From Gaeumannomyces sp. JS-464 (taxonomy: Eukaryota; Ascomycota; Sordariomycetes; Magnaporthales; Magnaporthaceae): a stretch of DNA of 64,000 bases. This document shows, piece after piece, positions 9,496 to 21,047 of the stretch; positions within the stretch are counted from its first letter, which is position 1; the number at the start of each line of letters is the position of its first letter. The stretch is from contig NGZR01000006.1 of the NCBI GenBank assembly GCA_002197995.1, positions 2,841,001 to 2,905,000 of the forward strand. Direction: 5' to 3'. The notes under the pieces are model-generated. The model worked only from the letters and a program-made list of their open reading frames with translations. It made no database searches and was not told where the DNA came from. A program made the position numbers and the translations under genes.

Positions 9496-10622
9496 CTATA
9501 TGAAGACACGCAGAAACTCTACCAGCGCCATGATCGCCATGGCCTGGCCATAGGGCATGCTGGTGATGGGAATGTCCTTGTAGTGCTGCAGGTCGTGCCC
9601 CATGGCGGTCCCGAAGCTGGTGTTGCGCAGCTCGCCCTTCTCGTCGATGTTGGCCAGCACGCCCTTGAGCGCGCGCACGGCCGTGGCCTCGAAGGCGTCG
9701 CCGGCGATGTACTTTTTGCGCTGCGCCTTGAGCATGCCGAAGGCGAAGCCCGCCGTCGCGCTCGTCTCCGGGTACGAGCCCTGGTCCTCGTGCACGTCGA
9801 GCAGGGTGCGCCAGAGCCCCGTGTCCGGGTGCTGCAGCGGCTTGAGGGCCTCGCACTGGGCCAGCAGGGCGTCGCGCAGGTGCCAGTACAGGGGCGGGTC
9901 GGAGCGCTCGAGGTCGAGCAGCTCGATGAACTCGGGCAGCACAATGGTCAGCCAGCTGTTGCCGCGGGCCCACAGGGCGCGGGCAAAGTTGTGGCCGCCG
10001 TCCTCAAAGGTCCAGCCGTGGAAGAAGAGGCCGGTGCGGGTGTCGAACAGGTAGCGCAGGTGGATCAAGAACTGGCGCTTGGCCTCGGCGACGTAGTGGG
10101 GCGGTCCAGCACCAGGCCGATCTTGGCAAGCGGCACGACGGTCATCATCAGGGTGTCGTCCCACAGCTGCTCGTCGTTGCGCATGTTGTAGGTGGTGTGC
10201 TGCATGCCACCGAAGCGGGTGCGGCCGAGGTCGTGGTACGCCCACTCGGCCCAGGCGTCGAGCCAGGGCAGGTAGGTCGGGTTGCGTGTCTGCTCGTAGA
10301 CGAGGGCGAGCGTCAGGAAGACGGCCATGGTGTTGATATTCTTGGTGGTGCCGCCGGCGGCGAAGCGGTCGCGGAACCAGTCCTCGATAGTGCGCAGGCA
10401 GGCCTCGTCGCCCGTCAGTTGGTAGTAATTCCAGATGCCGTACAGCCCGATGCCGTGCGTCCACTCCCAGTCGTTCCAGCCCTTGGTGTCGATGACGCGG
10501 CCGTCGTCGAGGCGTAGCAGGAACTCGCCCGTCGTGTCCTTGATGTTGACCATGCCGTCGATGAGGAGGCGGATCTTGGCATGGATGTCGGCGGCCTTGA
10601 GGCCGTGCATTTCCGAGGGCAT
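9496..10622 (-). CDS. Glycoside hydrolase family 105 (unsaturated rhamnogalacturonyl hydrolase type)
   Basis: GH105 enzymes remove unsaturated uronic acid from pectin fragments made by lyases. About 375 residues are encoded in one exon if one missing C in the G-run (plus strand) at 10,098-10,101 is allowed for: the frame changes between GLVLDRP and HYVAEAKRQF. Family features seen include NDWEWTHGIGLYGIWNYY near the N-terminus, WDDTLMM (with the catalytic Asp expected in this stretch), FDTRTGLFFHGWTF, ARALWARGNSWL (the typical A-R-G-N-(G/S)-W) and YPETSATAGFAFGML. There is no signal peptide, as in fungal intracellular members. The upstream codon context at 10,673 is GTG, so I use the ATG at 10,622. 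Confidence 0.85.
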
Positions 10623-11575
10623 TTTGTCGGGTTCTGGGGCGTCGTCAAGCTGTTTGCAATCGATGGATGGCACCTAGATGGGGCCCTTAGACGGCCCTGC
10701 TGTTCAACAACGACCAACAATGACTCCAAACAGCACCCGGCCCAAAGGCGCGGGGATGACGATTTCATCGAGAAGACATCGAGTCATCCCCGCATCGCCG
10801 TCGTGATGCGGGGTGTGGGTCAAAGACTGGCGTGGGGGAGATGGATGTGTCTTCGCAATGAGGATTGAAACTCCCACCTTTCCCAGTCTCGTCTCTTTGG
10901 TGGAGAAATGCAGGCCGAGTCCCCACCAAAGCCTGCCCAGCTCAGCGCAACCACCGTTTTGGCAGCGAAGCAATTCGGCTCGACTCGCACCGAACACCGT
11001 TGACCACGCGAGGCCAGCAACACCATCTGAAATAGCCCCTGCTCCTCAACCACGGACCGTTACTTGGCTGGAGCGGGGCTGGCTTAATCCCCGCGTCTCG
11101 AGCCTCCGTCCCCGCAGATGCATCTGGACTTTGGACTTTGGGATCAGTCCGCTCGTGCGTCTCGGTCGAAAGATGGCCCAGCGCGACGTCTGCTGCCCCA
11201 TGGAGGGCCGAGTCTGGGGGACGGGGTAAGGAGCCACACAGCCGAAAGATCCGCGGGAATATAAGCACCACTCACAGCGGCAACCGTTGCCGGTCAAGGG
11301 GTGAGATGCGCAGGAGTGTTGCAGTCGCAAGCCACCTTGCTGCTGCTCGTAACAACCACTACCCCAAGATGCAGGCCACAGCGGACTCGTCCGGATTAGG
11401 TCGCATATCGCTTGCTGCATCCCTTGCCGTAGCATCCAAAGATGGATGATCATTTGGGATTCGGGGAATCAGCCGCGGCTTAAAAGCAGCAGCATTCCCT
11501 CGCGAAGATGCTTTCCTCCTTGTGCTGGATTTGCAGTCCGACTCCATTTGTCCACGTCCCGCCAACACAGTCATA
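10623..11575. other. Divergent promoter region between GH105 and permease genes
   Basis: No coding signal is seen. The stretch separates two divergently transcribed genes. A possible TATA-like ATATAAG lies near 11,260, about 315 bases before the permease ATG. I see no other convincing regulatory element. Confidence 0.45.
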
Positions 11576-13400
11576 ATGGCAGACTCCAAGAAAGCTGACG
11601 ATGCCGCGCCCGAGGTTCAGCAGGACGACAACAGGCCGTACAGCCCTGGCCCGGACTCCAAGGAAAACCAGGTCAACTACGCGGCTGTCGACAAGGAGGT
11701 GGCCCAGTACATGTCGGACGTCCGCATCGACATCTCTCCCGAGGAGAACAAGCGCCTGCTCCGCATGATTGACCGCCGCGTCTTGTCCATCATGGTTGCC
11801 ACGTACTTTTTGCAGGCCATAGACAAGGGAACAATCTCGTTTGCGTCCATCATGGGGATTATCCAGGACACCAAGCTCCAGGGACCAGGTACGGCGCTTT
11901 GCGGCATGCCAGAACCCCCCAGTGCACATTGCTGACATCCAACAGAGTACAAGCTGGCTCACCACGTGCGTCTACATCGCCATCCTTTTCGTCGAGTACC
12001 CGCAGAACTGGATCATCACGCGCGTCCCCATCGCAAAGTACCTCTCCTTCAGCATCCTGGCCTGGGGCGCCGTGCTGGCGTGCCACGCCGCCTGCGTCAG
12101 CTTCGCCGGCCTCGTCGTCGTGCGCACGCTGCTCGGCATCTTCGAGGCCGTCTGCCAGCCCGCCTTCCTGGTCATGTCGAGCATGTGGTACCGCCGCGAG
12201 GAGCAGGCCGCCCGCGTCACGTACTGGTACATGATGAACGGCGCCCAGCAGGTTGTCGGCGGCCTGCTGGCCTACTGCTTCACGCTAATCACCACGGGCC
12301 CGCTCAGGTCCTGGCAGTGGCTATTCCTGGCCTACGGCGTCATCTCGGTCGCCTTTGGCGCCTTTGTCGGCTGGTGGCTGCCCGACTCGCCCATGCGCGC
12401 AAAGTGCTTCAGCGAGGCCGACAAGAAGCTCATGGTCGAGCGGGTGCGTGACAACCAGACCGGCATGCAGAACAGAAAGTTCAAAAAGGAGCAGGTCTTT
12501 GAGTGCCTCCGGGACCCGCAAGTGTACGCATACGCGTTGATTGCACTCTGCACGTATGTCCTTCCTTTCCCCTCGATCTGCACTCGGGCCTGGCTGGTGT
12601 TGACTGTCGAAACCAAGCACTCTGCCGACCTCCGGCCTCGGAGCCTACCAGGGTCTGGTCATCGTCGGGTTCGGCTTCAACCGGCTCGAGGCGCAGCTGC
12701 TGGCTATGGTCCTCGGCTTTTATATCCTGATTGTGCTTTTGGGGTCTGTGTGGATCGTCAAGAAGACCAACCAGAGCCTCCTGGTCATGCTGGGATTCGT
12801 GATCCCGTCCTTCATCGGCACGATACTTATCATGACGCTCGATTTGACTGAGGATCTCGGGCGACGGGTCGGCCTGCTCATCTGCTACTACATCACGCTG
12901 TCGTTCTGGTCGGCCCAGACCCTTTCTCTGTCCATGATTTCCCGAAACGTCGCCGGGCAGACAAAGAAGTCGGTCGCCATCACTATTAACTTTCTTGCGT
13001 GGTCGGCCGGGAACAGTATAGGTATGTTGGCCTTGTGCAAGACTCTGGAGCCCGCCCTGTCTCGAGGTGCAGCCCGACAGCTGCTGACGGCCCCCTAGGT
13101 CCCCAGGTTTTTTTGACATGGAACAAACCAAAGTATTTTATCGCGTTCGCTACGCACCTGGGCTGTTATTCCCTCCTGGTCATTGTGATTATCGGCCTTC
13201 GCTTTTATCTGACTTACCAGGTAACTATCCGTCCCTATCGTGGCAAGCCCGCCCCAGTGCTCACGCTAATATCCCGGCAGAACAAGCACCGAGACAAGCT
13301 AGCGGCGGAGGGTGTGCGCGAGGCCAGGGACGAAAACATGACGCGAGCCTTTGACGACCTGACGGACAAGGAAAACCTCAACTTTCGTTATGTGTACTGA
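11576..13400 (+). CDS. MFS transporter of the Dal5/allantoate permease (ACS) family
   Basis: This is a plasma-membrane symporter for organic anions (allantoate, vitamins or similar; substrate not predictable). Five exons are inferred: 11576-11888, 11946-12553, 12618-13021, 13099-13220 and 13281-13400, about 521 residues. Typical anion:cation symporter features are RRVLSIMVATYFLQAIDKG (helix 1), SWLTTCVYIAILFVEYPQN (helix 2), an RTLLGIFEAVCQPAF segment, WYRREEQAARVTYWYMMNG, ALCTTLPTSGLGAY at the exon 2/3 junction and SFWSAQTLSLSMISRNVAG. One extra A near 11,950 breaks the frame just after the second exon starts (E-Y, then S-W-L). The last intron (60 nt) has no stop and keeps the frame, so retention would simply add 20 residues. 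Confidence 0.87.
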
Positions 13401-15159
13401 TTTGGGAAGTTAGTCGGAGGCATCTAGGGGAGACGACAAGACTCTCTCAGCCTATTTTGGAAGCTGACAGAGATTCCATCTTACCCTGGGCCTCTTCGGC
13501 CATCGATTCCAAACGGGTCTAGAATCCCATTTCAGCTGCGTAACAGGGTATTGACTGATAGAACCGTGCTGTCCTCCTGCACCGGATCTTGCCGGAGTGG
13601 TAGTAGGCACGAACCCTGAAAAGGGCCCGATTACTCCAGTGTGGGAGGCGCCAGCGACGGTGAGCAGCTGACGGTCGCGCCGAGGGTTGGCGCTGCTGGG
13701 CCAGGCTCAATCAATCGGCCGGGAGCTATCCCGTCGGCGCTAACCCAGGGAGGAAGGTGGTTTACGGGAAGATGGGGGCGGGCCAAAGCATTGCTTGTTT
13801 TATTGGAGAGCAGCATGGCAACCAGCCTGACTCGCCACTGAGGTTCGAAAGGCCGTCCAATCGATCCGATTCAACATGCGACTCGACCAAAAAAGATCGG
13901 ATTGGTTGGCCAATGGACAGTTTACCGGGAATGGGGAGAGAAGAAGGACCACGCGTGAGGTCTGCATGCGCAAGATGCGTTGTTACGTTGCGAGCATGTG
14001 GCGGCCGATTCTACCCGGCCGACTGGAGCAGACTGGACAACCAGACTGGAATGCATCACATGATGCTCTCCGCCGCGACGACACTCTATCGCCTTATCAA
14101 AACCACCCCCCACATTTCCCCATTCCACGCCCCATCGGTGCATCCTTCGTAAAATGTGTCGCCGTCATGGAGGACGGGTTCTGTCCGCCGCAATCTCCCG
14201 TTCGCAGATAAACGACTCTCCGGGTTGTGTGTCTCCAACAGAACTCACCAGCAGAACACAGACCAGCCAAGCTGAGGCCAGATGCATGGTCGGGTCGCAC
14301 GCAGGTGGATCGCGGGCTCAATCTGGGCTCTCAGCAGCAGCCAACGGGGAGGCCCACAGCTTGCGGGGTACCTGGAGCGTTGGCTGTCCCTCTGTCCCTC
14401 TGTCGGTTGTCGGTCGTGGCGCCTTGCTGTAGATTGCGCCCCTGAACTCGATGCCAAATGCGACTTCCAAACACAGTAAGATGAGCTCGAAGGAGCTTGG
14501 GCAACGCAGGCCAAGGGCGAGTCAAGAGCAGCACACAAGCCAATGGCCGGGCCCTTGACCCCAGAGTCCCAGGATCCGAGAGCAGGGACCAGCGGCGATT
14601 CGACCGTCGGACTGGCCGAGGGGCGCGGCCGAGGATTCGCCCTGCACCGGAGGCGAGAGATAAAGGAAGGTTGGTTGCGCGAGGCGGGGCCCAGCAATCC
14701 ACTTGCCGGATACAGCACCTTGGCCGCCGCTGCCATCGAGTCGGCCAGTGCGACGCTGGCCTGGTTGGCTCACCGAGGCGCAGTCATTGGACGACACGGC
14801 TTATCGATGGGGCAACAGCGCGCGGGAGAAGACAGAGATTGGGAAAAAAAAAAAAAAAGGGCACGAGGGCTGGATTTCTGATGATCGCTGGGCTCCATGC
14901 GCAGAGAGCCAGGTCCCCACACTGCGCGCAAACGCTGTGTCGCGTGCGCACACAGACGGGGGCAAAAAACTCAAGTTCGGTATAAAACCCGCCATGACGC
15001 TGCCCCCGCCGCCCTTGTGGCGTGCTGCCCTGCTGCTCGGCCTGTCGCGCGCTTGTTGCTGCTTGCCTCCGCCCTCTGCTACAACCGCCGTGTCTGTCGA
15101 GCGGTGCCCCGACTTCAACACCCGGCGCCGCGCCTAAGCTCAACACTTAGCCGCCCACC
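13401..15159. other. Intergenic region, promoter of the nucleoside transporter
   Basis: No gene was recognised in 1.76 kb. It contains a 14-base A run at 14,844-14,857 and a TATA-like element at 14,981. Overlapping open stretches on both strands reflect GC-rich sequence and have no family motifs. Confidence 0.5.
14981..14987 (+). promoter_or_regulatory. Candidate TATA box of the nucleoside transporter gene
   Basis: TATAAAA occurs 173 bases upstream of the ATG at 15,160. It is the clearest such element in the upstream region. It is a sequence match only; no start site is known. Confidence 0.4.
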
Positions 15160-17241
15160 ATGAGCGCCCCCGACAGGGACAACGTGGTCGCCGCCGCCGC
15201 CCCGGCCCCTCCCCGCCGCGCCTCGACCGAGCGCGAGAACACTGCGCCGGCCGAGGGCATCGCGCCCGCCTACCGTGACACCGCACCCGACGTCTACCCC
15301 GACGAGAAGAGTGCGGCCAACTTCGGCGTCGACTCGGCCTCGTCTGCCGACAACAACCCCAAGGCCCCGGCCGCCGCCCACTATGGCGACGCCGCCAACT
15401 CGAGCGAGAAGCTGGGCTCGGTCGAGGCCGGCAAGCCCGAGGGCGACGACGAGAAGCCGGGCTTCTTCAAGTCCTTCTACCGCCGCCACCGCGTCGCCTG
15501 CAAGATTGCCTTTCAGGTCTTTGTCTGGGCCGTGTCGACTGCGTATGTTGTGCTCTGCTGTTCCTCGTATCTGTGCTGTCTCTGAGTGCCCTGCTGACCA
15601 TCCCCAGATGGCTCGTCTACGGCCTCGTCGGCAACGGCGGCGTCAACCGCTCCAACACGTACGGCTGGCTCAAGCCCACGCTCTTCTACATCGCCATCTG
15701 CCTGCGCATCTTTTTCAACTGGGTCCCGACCTCGATCGTCATGACACCCCTCAAGCTCGTCTGGGACAACTCGGTCGTGCGCGTCTACGACGTCATCCCC
15801 AGCAAGCTGCACCAGCCCCTGGCCGCCCTCGGCACCTTTGCCGTCTTCCTCGTCGGCGCCATGGCCTCGGAGGAGTCGGGCCAGAACACGCGCGCCAACC
15901 GCGCCGTCTCCATCTTCGGCCTGCTCGTCATGATCGGCCTGCTGACCCTGACGTCGCGCAACTGGCGCGCCATCCCCTGGCACACCGTCATCGGCGGCAT
16001 GCTGACCCAGTTCGTCATCGCCATCTTCGTCCTGCGCACCCAGGTCGGCTTCGACATCTTCGAGTTCATCTCGTTCCTGGCCCGCTCGCTACTCGGCTTT
16101 GCCAACGATGGTGTCATCTTCCTGACCAACGACTCGGTGCCCAAACTCAAGTGGTTCTTCACCGGTGTGATCCCCGCCATCATCTTCTTCGTCGCCCTCG
16201 TCCAGCTGCTCTTCCACGTCGGCCTCATCCAGTGGTTCATCGGCAAGTTCGCCACCTTCTTCTTCTGGAGTCTGCGCGTCTCCGGAGCCGAGGCCGTTGT
16301 GGCCGCCGCCACACCCTTTATCGGCCAGGGCGAGTCCGCCATGCTGGTCAGGCCCTTCGTGCCCTACATGACCAAGGCCGAGCTCCACCAGGTCATGACG
16401 TGCGGCTTCGCCACCATCGCCGGCTCCGTGCTGGTCGCCTACCTGGGCCTCGGCCTCAACCCCCAGGCCCTCGTATCGTCCTGCGTCATGTCCATCCCGG
16501 CCTCGCTGGCCGTGTCCAAGCTGCGCTACCCCGAGACGGAGACGCCGCTGACGGCCGGCAAGGCTGTCGTGCCAGAGGACCAGGAGACCAAGGCGGCCAA
16601 CAGCCTCGAGGCCTTCGCCAACGGCGCTTGGCTCGGCATCAAGATTGCCGGCATGATCATCTCCACCCTGCTCTGCATCATCGCCTTCGTCGCCATGATC
16701 GACGGCATCCTGGGCTGGTGGGGCACCTACTGGGGCATCGAGGTCGCCGGCCGCAAGCTGTCGCTCGAAATGATCTTTGGCTACATCTTCTTCCCCGTCG
16801 CCTGGCTGCTCGGTGTCCCCAAGGACGACTGCCTGCTTGTTGCCGAGCTCATTGCCCAGAAGGTCATCAAGAACGAGTTCGTTGCCTTCCTGTCGCTGAC
16901 GGGCGGAACAGGCCGCCCTGAGTTCAAGGCCATGAACCAGCGCTCCCAGCTCATTGCCACCTATGCCATTTGCGTCAGTACTCCGCCCTCTCTCTCCCTC
17001 TCGCGTGTTCTAGTTTCGGACGCTGACATTGTAAATACAGGGTTTCGGCAACATCGGTTCTCTCGGCACCCAGATCGGTGTCCTCTCGCAGATTGCCCCT
17101 GCCCGCGCCGGCGACGTGGCCCAACTCGCCTTCTCTGCTCTCTTCTCGGGCGTCCTGTCTACCCTCACGTCGGCCAGCGTTGCCGGCATGCTGTACACGG
17201 ATGCCATGGGCGCCGCGATCCAGGCCGCCGGCAAGTCGTGA
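15160..17241 (+). CDS. Concentrative nucleoside transporter (CNT family)
   Basis: This transporter imports nucleosides with H+ or Na+ across the plasma membrane. Three exons (15160-15542, 15608-16973, 17041-17241) give 649 residues with no frameshift. Residues 1-110 are a hydrophilic N-terminus. The membrane part then shows the CNT signature region: FFFWSLRVSGAEAVVAAATP, IGQGESAMLVRPF, MTKAELHQVMTCGFATIAGS and, near the C-terminus, GFGNIGSLGTQIG and TSASVAGMLYTDAM. The GQxE and NIGS-type elements are those used for substrate and ion binding in the family. The introns interrupt at VSTA/WLVYG and AIC/GFGN. CNTs are found in many filamentous fungi but not in baker's yeast. Confidence 0.92.
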
Positions 17242-17577
17242 AAACGAAGCCGCTGCGCTTGGCCAAGAGAGTAGGCGTTCCACCGCAGGTAAGCGGATAT
17301 AGGCGTAATTTTGTTTGATGTACTGTAATATCAAGCATCAAAAATCTAGCTAGGAGGCTCAAAATCGAAGTCTTAATTTCAGCAATCTGCCCCGCTGCCG
17401 AACAATTAAAAGTCACTGGGGTGACCTTGCTAAGGTCCTGGGATCTTCCCTATGCCAAAGATTACAACTGGTCAAGACTATGTATGGGCTGGGTTTAATG
17501 TTGAGGACCCGACAGAGCCGCGGTTACAGGGTGTATCGTCCCACAAAAGCTGTCGGTCTTATCTGTGACCCCTGAGG
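17242..17577. other. Short convergent intergenic region
   Basis: This stretch separates the transporter and the DUF1275 gene, which end towards each other. It is locally AT-richer, as usual for fungal 3' flanks. No gene is seen. Confidence 0.5.
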
Positions 17578-18511
17578 TTAACGCTTCTCGCGCTGCGGGT
17601 CCTCCCGCCCCTTCCACCCCAACCACGCGACCGCAATCCCCATCTTGATGGCGGCGGCGATCCACTGGGCGGCGCTCATGCCGCCGGCCGACCTCTGCAG
17701 GAACCCGCCGGCGAGCCCACCGGCGGCCAGCAGCACGACTGCGGCGAGCCGCCTATTGCGCTTCGGGTTCTCGCGCGGCGGGGCCAGGATCTTGGGGTCG
17801 GACAAGAGGTCCCAGTAGACGGACGTCAGGACGTTGGTCGGCACCTCGGTGAAGCCCAGCGAGCGGCTGGCGACGATCTGGCCGCCGAACCGGAACGCGA
17901 GCAGCACGATGGGCAGCACCACGACGCCGTCGGTCTCGCGGCGCAGGGCGACGGCGGCCCTGTCGGCGGCCCTGTCGGCGGGGGACTGCTGGCCGAGCAG
18001 GCGCTGCGCAAAGGTCGGGACGGCGCCCGACTGGGCGAGCGCGGCGGCGGCGCAGACCAGGGCCGACTGGAGCAGGAAGGACAGGGCCAGGGACAGCTTG
18101 CGGCGCGGGCCGAGCAGGCGCGCGGCGTGCGCGAAGAGCAGGCAGCCGGCCCAGAAGGCGCCCATGGAGGCCAGGCAGCGCAGCCACAGGAGTGGCTGGT
18201 CGGCGGGGATCTGGGCGGCGCCGAGGGCGAGGTAGAGGGTGTTTCCTGGTGGCCGCGCCGCGTTAGCCGAGAAGGGGGAGACCTTTGGGAGGTGAGAGGC
18301 CAGATCACTACTACGTAGTTGACGCACCGGTCTGCATGCTGACAAAGACGCTGGCGGCGGTCAAGGTGATGGATTCGCAGATGCCGCTGACGAAGCAGCT
18401 CGCGAGCAGAGGTATGTCTGCGAACGAGAGGTCCACGTCGCGGCTCAGCCCGGCCACCTAGCCGCGGGGCTTTTCGGGCGCCCGCTGCGCGTTTTCCACG
18501 TCCGAGTCCAT
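17578..18511 (-). CDS. DUF1275 (YoaK-like) membrane protein, with an in-frame TAG or micro-intron
   Basis: This is a multi-helix membrane protein of unknown function. Two exons (18511-18328, 18245-17578) encode about 283 residues. The family start of the membrane domain is seen as DIPLLASCFVSGICESITL...VSMQTGNTLYLALG, spanning the 82-nt intron. Further helices include GAFWAGCLLFAHAARLLG, VVVLPIVLLAFRFGGQIVAS and VPTNVLTSVYWDLLSDP, all typical of fungal members. The ATG at 18,511 is followed after 17 codons by TAG (18,460-18,458) in the same frame. Removing a 42-nt GT-AG segment (18,499-18,458) would join the frame exactly, but that is short for an intron and no branch site is evident. Otherwise the gene has a nonsense change or a base error. 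Confidence 0.75.
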
Positions 18512-19296
18512 GGCTTCGGGGGTCGGCGGGCGGCGGACCAAGGACTTGGTTCAACGGCTGTCGGCTATTGGGCTACCTTAGATTCCTCGCAGCGGTTCAA
18601 CAGCGCGGATTACAGGCACCACCATCAAAGAACGCAGCGGAGCAGGCTTTACACGGGGGCAGTCGACGACGGTGACGACGACGACGGCAACAGCACGAAA
18701 AATTTCACCACCACCCACAGCGCCAGTCTCCACCGCTGGCCCGGGCGTGTTGTGAGAGTCATCTCAAATCGGCACATCGCGGCATTTCGGCTTGGCGTTG
18801 GTCAAAAGTCCACATACAAACCCCCCATTTCTATGTGTCAAACACAGGCACAAAAAACCCTCGAGCCCAATACCAGCCCATCCGCTAAGCCCAGACGGGA
18901 AGATGCAAATCCCCACAAAGCATGTCGACGCCATCGCTCCCACGCCGTCGCAAATCTGACGGACGTCGCTCCCCAGACTAACAGTAAAAAAGCAACCTGT
19001 GGCGTTTGCGGAGGGTCCGTTCTAGTTGTGGCTTACCGTCACCACCGCCAGAAGAAGTTCTAGGCGCCGCTATCCCAGCCGCTCGTTCCATGGGTGGCGC
19101 GCAGTCGCCGAGTTTATCTCCTACTTCGGGGCCGTCGCTGAAGAAGCGGCCAGCCCGGACGAGAGCAGATGGGCTAGCCCGCCCGTCGTTGGAGGGCTGG
19201 TAGAGATGGTTCTTATATCAGGATACTATGCTCGTTAGCTTTCTGTTGAGCTCTGTCGCCGTGTGTAGCACTTCTTGCCGTCGGCTCTGCGCCGCA
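18512..19296. other. Divergent intergenic region
   Basis: This is upstream DNA for both the DUF1275 gene (minus) and the CFEM receptor (plus). No coding signal was recognised. An in-frame upstream ATG for the receptor is at 19,228. Confidence 0.45.
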
Positions 19297-20902
19297 ATGA
19301 AGCCCCTGGCCCCCTTTCTCGGCCTGTGCCTTGGCGTCTTTGCCCTGCCTGACACGTTGACGCCGCCAGATCTCCCCCCGGTGCCACGGTGCGCAGTATG
19401 TATCCCAGACATCACAGTCTACGCAACAGAAAATATGGGCGAGTCCGTGGGCTGACATCTAAACATGGCAGCTCAAATGCGCAATCAAGTCATCGAAAAA
19501 CACAACGTGCGCGGCAAACGACGTCCCGTGCAAGTGCAATGACGCGCTCTACAGCAAGATCATGGGCGGGTGCATCCAGGCGAGATGCTCGCCGAGCAAT
19601 GCCCTTGGTAAGGTCAGATCCAAGTATCAGTTGGCTAAGTAAAGGGGACACGGCTAACCCTCCGCCTCTAGACTCCCTCCGCATCGTCGCGGCCCTGCCC
19701 AGTGCCCACACACAATACCCCTCCACAACCGCACCGACGAGCTCATCCGCGTGTCCTGGGCGTCGCTCGCCGTCAGCGCCGCCGCCGTGGCCATCCGCCT
19801 GGTGTCGCGCGGCGTGGCCTCGTCCGTCGCCGCCGCCACCAGCCGCGAAACCCTGACCTTCACCCGATGGCTCGCCCGGTCATACGGGCTCGACGATCTG
19901 TTCGCCGTGCTGGCCTTTGGCACGGCGGCGGCCTTCTGGATCAGCCTCGGGTCCCACATCGCGCCCGTCGGCGGCTTCGGGCGCGACGTGTGGCAGCTGA
20001 CCAACGACCAGGTCGTCATCAACCTGGTGGGGGCCTACCATCAGGCCATCCTGTACACGGTGGCGCTGACGCTGCTCAAGCTGTCGTTCCTGTTCCTGCT
20101 GCTCCGCGTCTTCGGCCCGGACGGCCGGACCCTGACCTGTTGCGTCCTGGCGCTGCACACGACCACGGGCCTGGTCCTCATCTTCGTCATCGCGTTCCGG
20201 TGCTTCCCGGTGCGCGCCAACTGGGACCTGCTGGACCGCATGTCGTCGCCGCCCCACGACGAGGGCGCCTGCCTCGACCCCAGCGCCACGGCCTGGGCCA
20301 ACGCCATCAACGCCATCGTGCTCGACCCCCTGATCCTGGCCGTCCCGCCCGCGCGCGTGCGCGGGCTGAACCGCGGCCGGCGCGCAAAGCTCGCGTACGC
20401 GTCCGTGCTGTGCGTCGGCGTCTTCCTGACCGTCGTCAGCGTCGTGCGCCTGCGCACGCTGCTGCGCGCCTCCGGGTCCGCCAACCCGTCGTACCAGGAC
20501 GTCGACGTCGTCGTCTGGTCCAGCGTCGAGCTGATGACGGGGCTAGTCTGCGCCTGCATGCCTGCCGCCTGCGTCCTGGTCCGCGACGCCTCGGCCGCCG
20601 TCCGGGGACGCCGCGCCCGCCTGCCGGTGAGCAGCCCCGCGCCCGCCGCCGAGGCGTGCGGCGGCTCGCCGAGCCAGGCCGGGCAGAGCGGCGCCTGTGT
20701 CGAGCGGGGCGACGCGAGGCCGAGCCTGCAGCAGGACGCGGATGACGTCGGTGATGCGGCGTCGATGCCAGAGTCGGCGGGCTCGCAGGAGGGGCATCGT
20801 CACAGCGTCGCCGAGGAGCTGCCGCTGACGTCTGGGGCGACGGGCCTGGGTATTAGCCGCCGCGAGAAGGAGGAATCGCAGGCCGCTGTCGGTTATGTGT
20901 AG
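19297..20902 (+). CDS. CFEM-domain PTH11-type seven-helix receptor
   Basis: This is a fungal cell-surface receptor of the class linked in Magnaporthe to surface sensing. Exons are 19297-19395, 19472-19607 and 19672-20902, about 488 codons. A signal peptide MKPLAPFLGLCLGVFA is followed by a CFEM domain with the spaced cysteines of CALKCAI, TTC, VPCKCNDAL and GGCIQARC, then SPSNALDSL. The membrane part has YGLDDLFAVLAFGTAAAFW, a helix with LTLLKLSFLFLLLRVF, VLIFVIAFRCFPV, ACLDPSATAWANAINAIVL and a final helix with MTGLVCACMPAACVLV. The tail (about 100 residues) is hydrophilic. Exons 1-2 and the receptor part are one base out of register: the shift lies between 19,674 and about 19,702, just before the last CFEM cysteine. 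A start at 19,228 is possible. Confidence 0.85.
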
Positions 20903-21047
20903 ATCAGGACTTTTTGTTTACCTTCGTGTCACTTGTTTGCTTAGGATTCTGGGGCGTCACGGCACTCGCTGCTTGTATCACTTTTTCTTTTTCCTATTTA
21001 TTGCGTAGAATTGCTTTGTCAGAATCTGATTGCCGTGCGTTCCAGGC

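Noticed and set aside
15275..16921. 548-codon Arg/Pro/His-rich frame overlapping the nucleoside transporter
   Set aside because: It is an out-of-frame shadow of the CNT gene, with no family similarity.
6057..20902. Possible secondary-metabolite cluster (ABM protein, permease, peptidase)
   Set aside because: No polyketide, non-ribosomal peptide or terpene core enzyme and no cluster regulator are present. The neighbours have unrelated roles.
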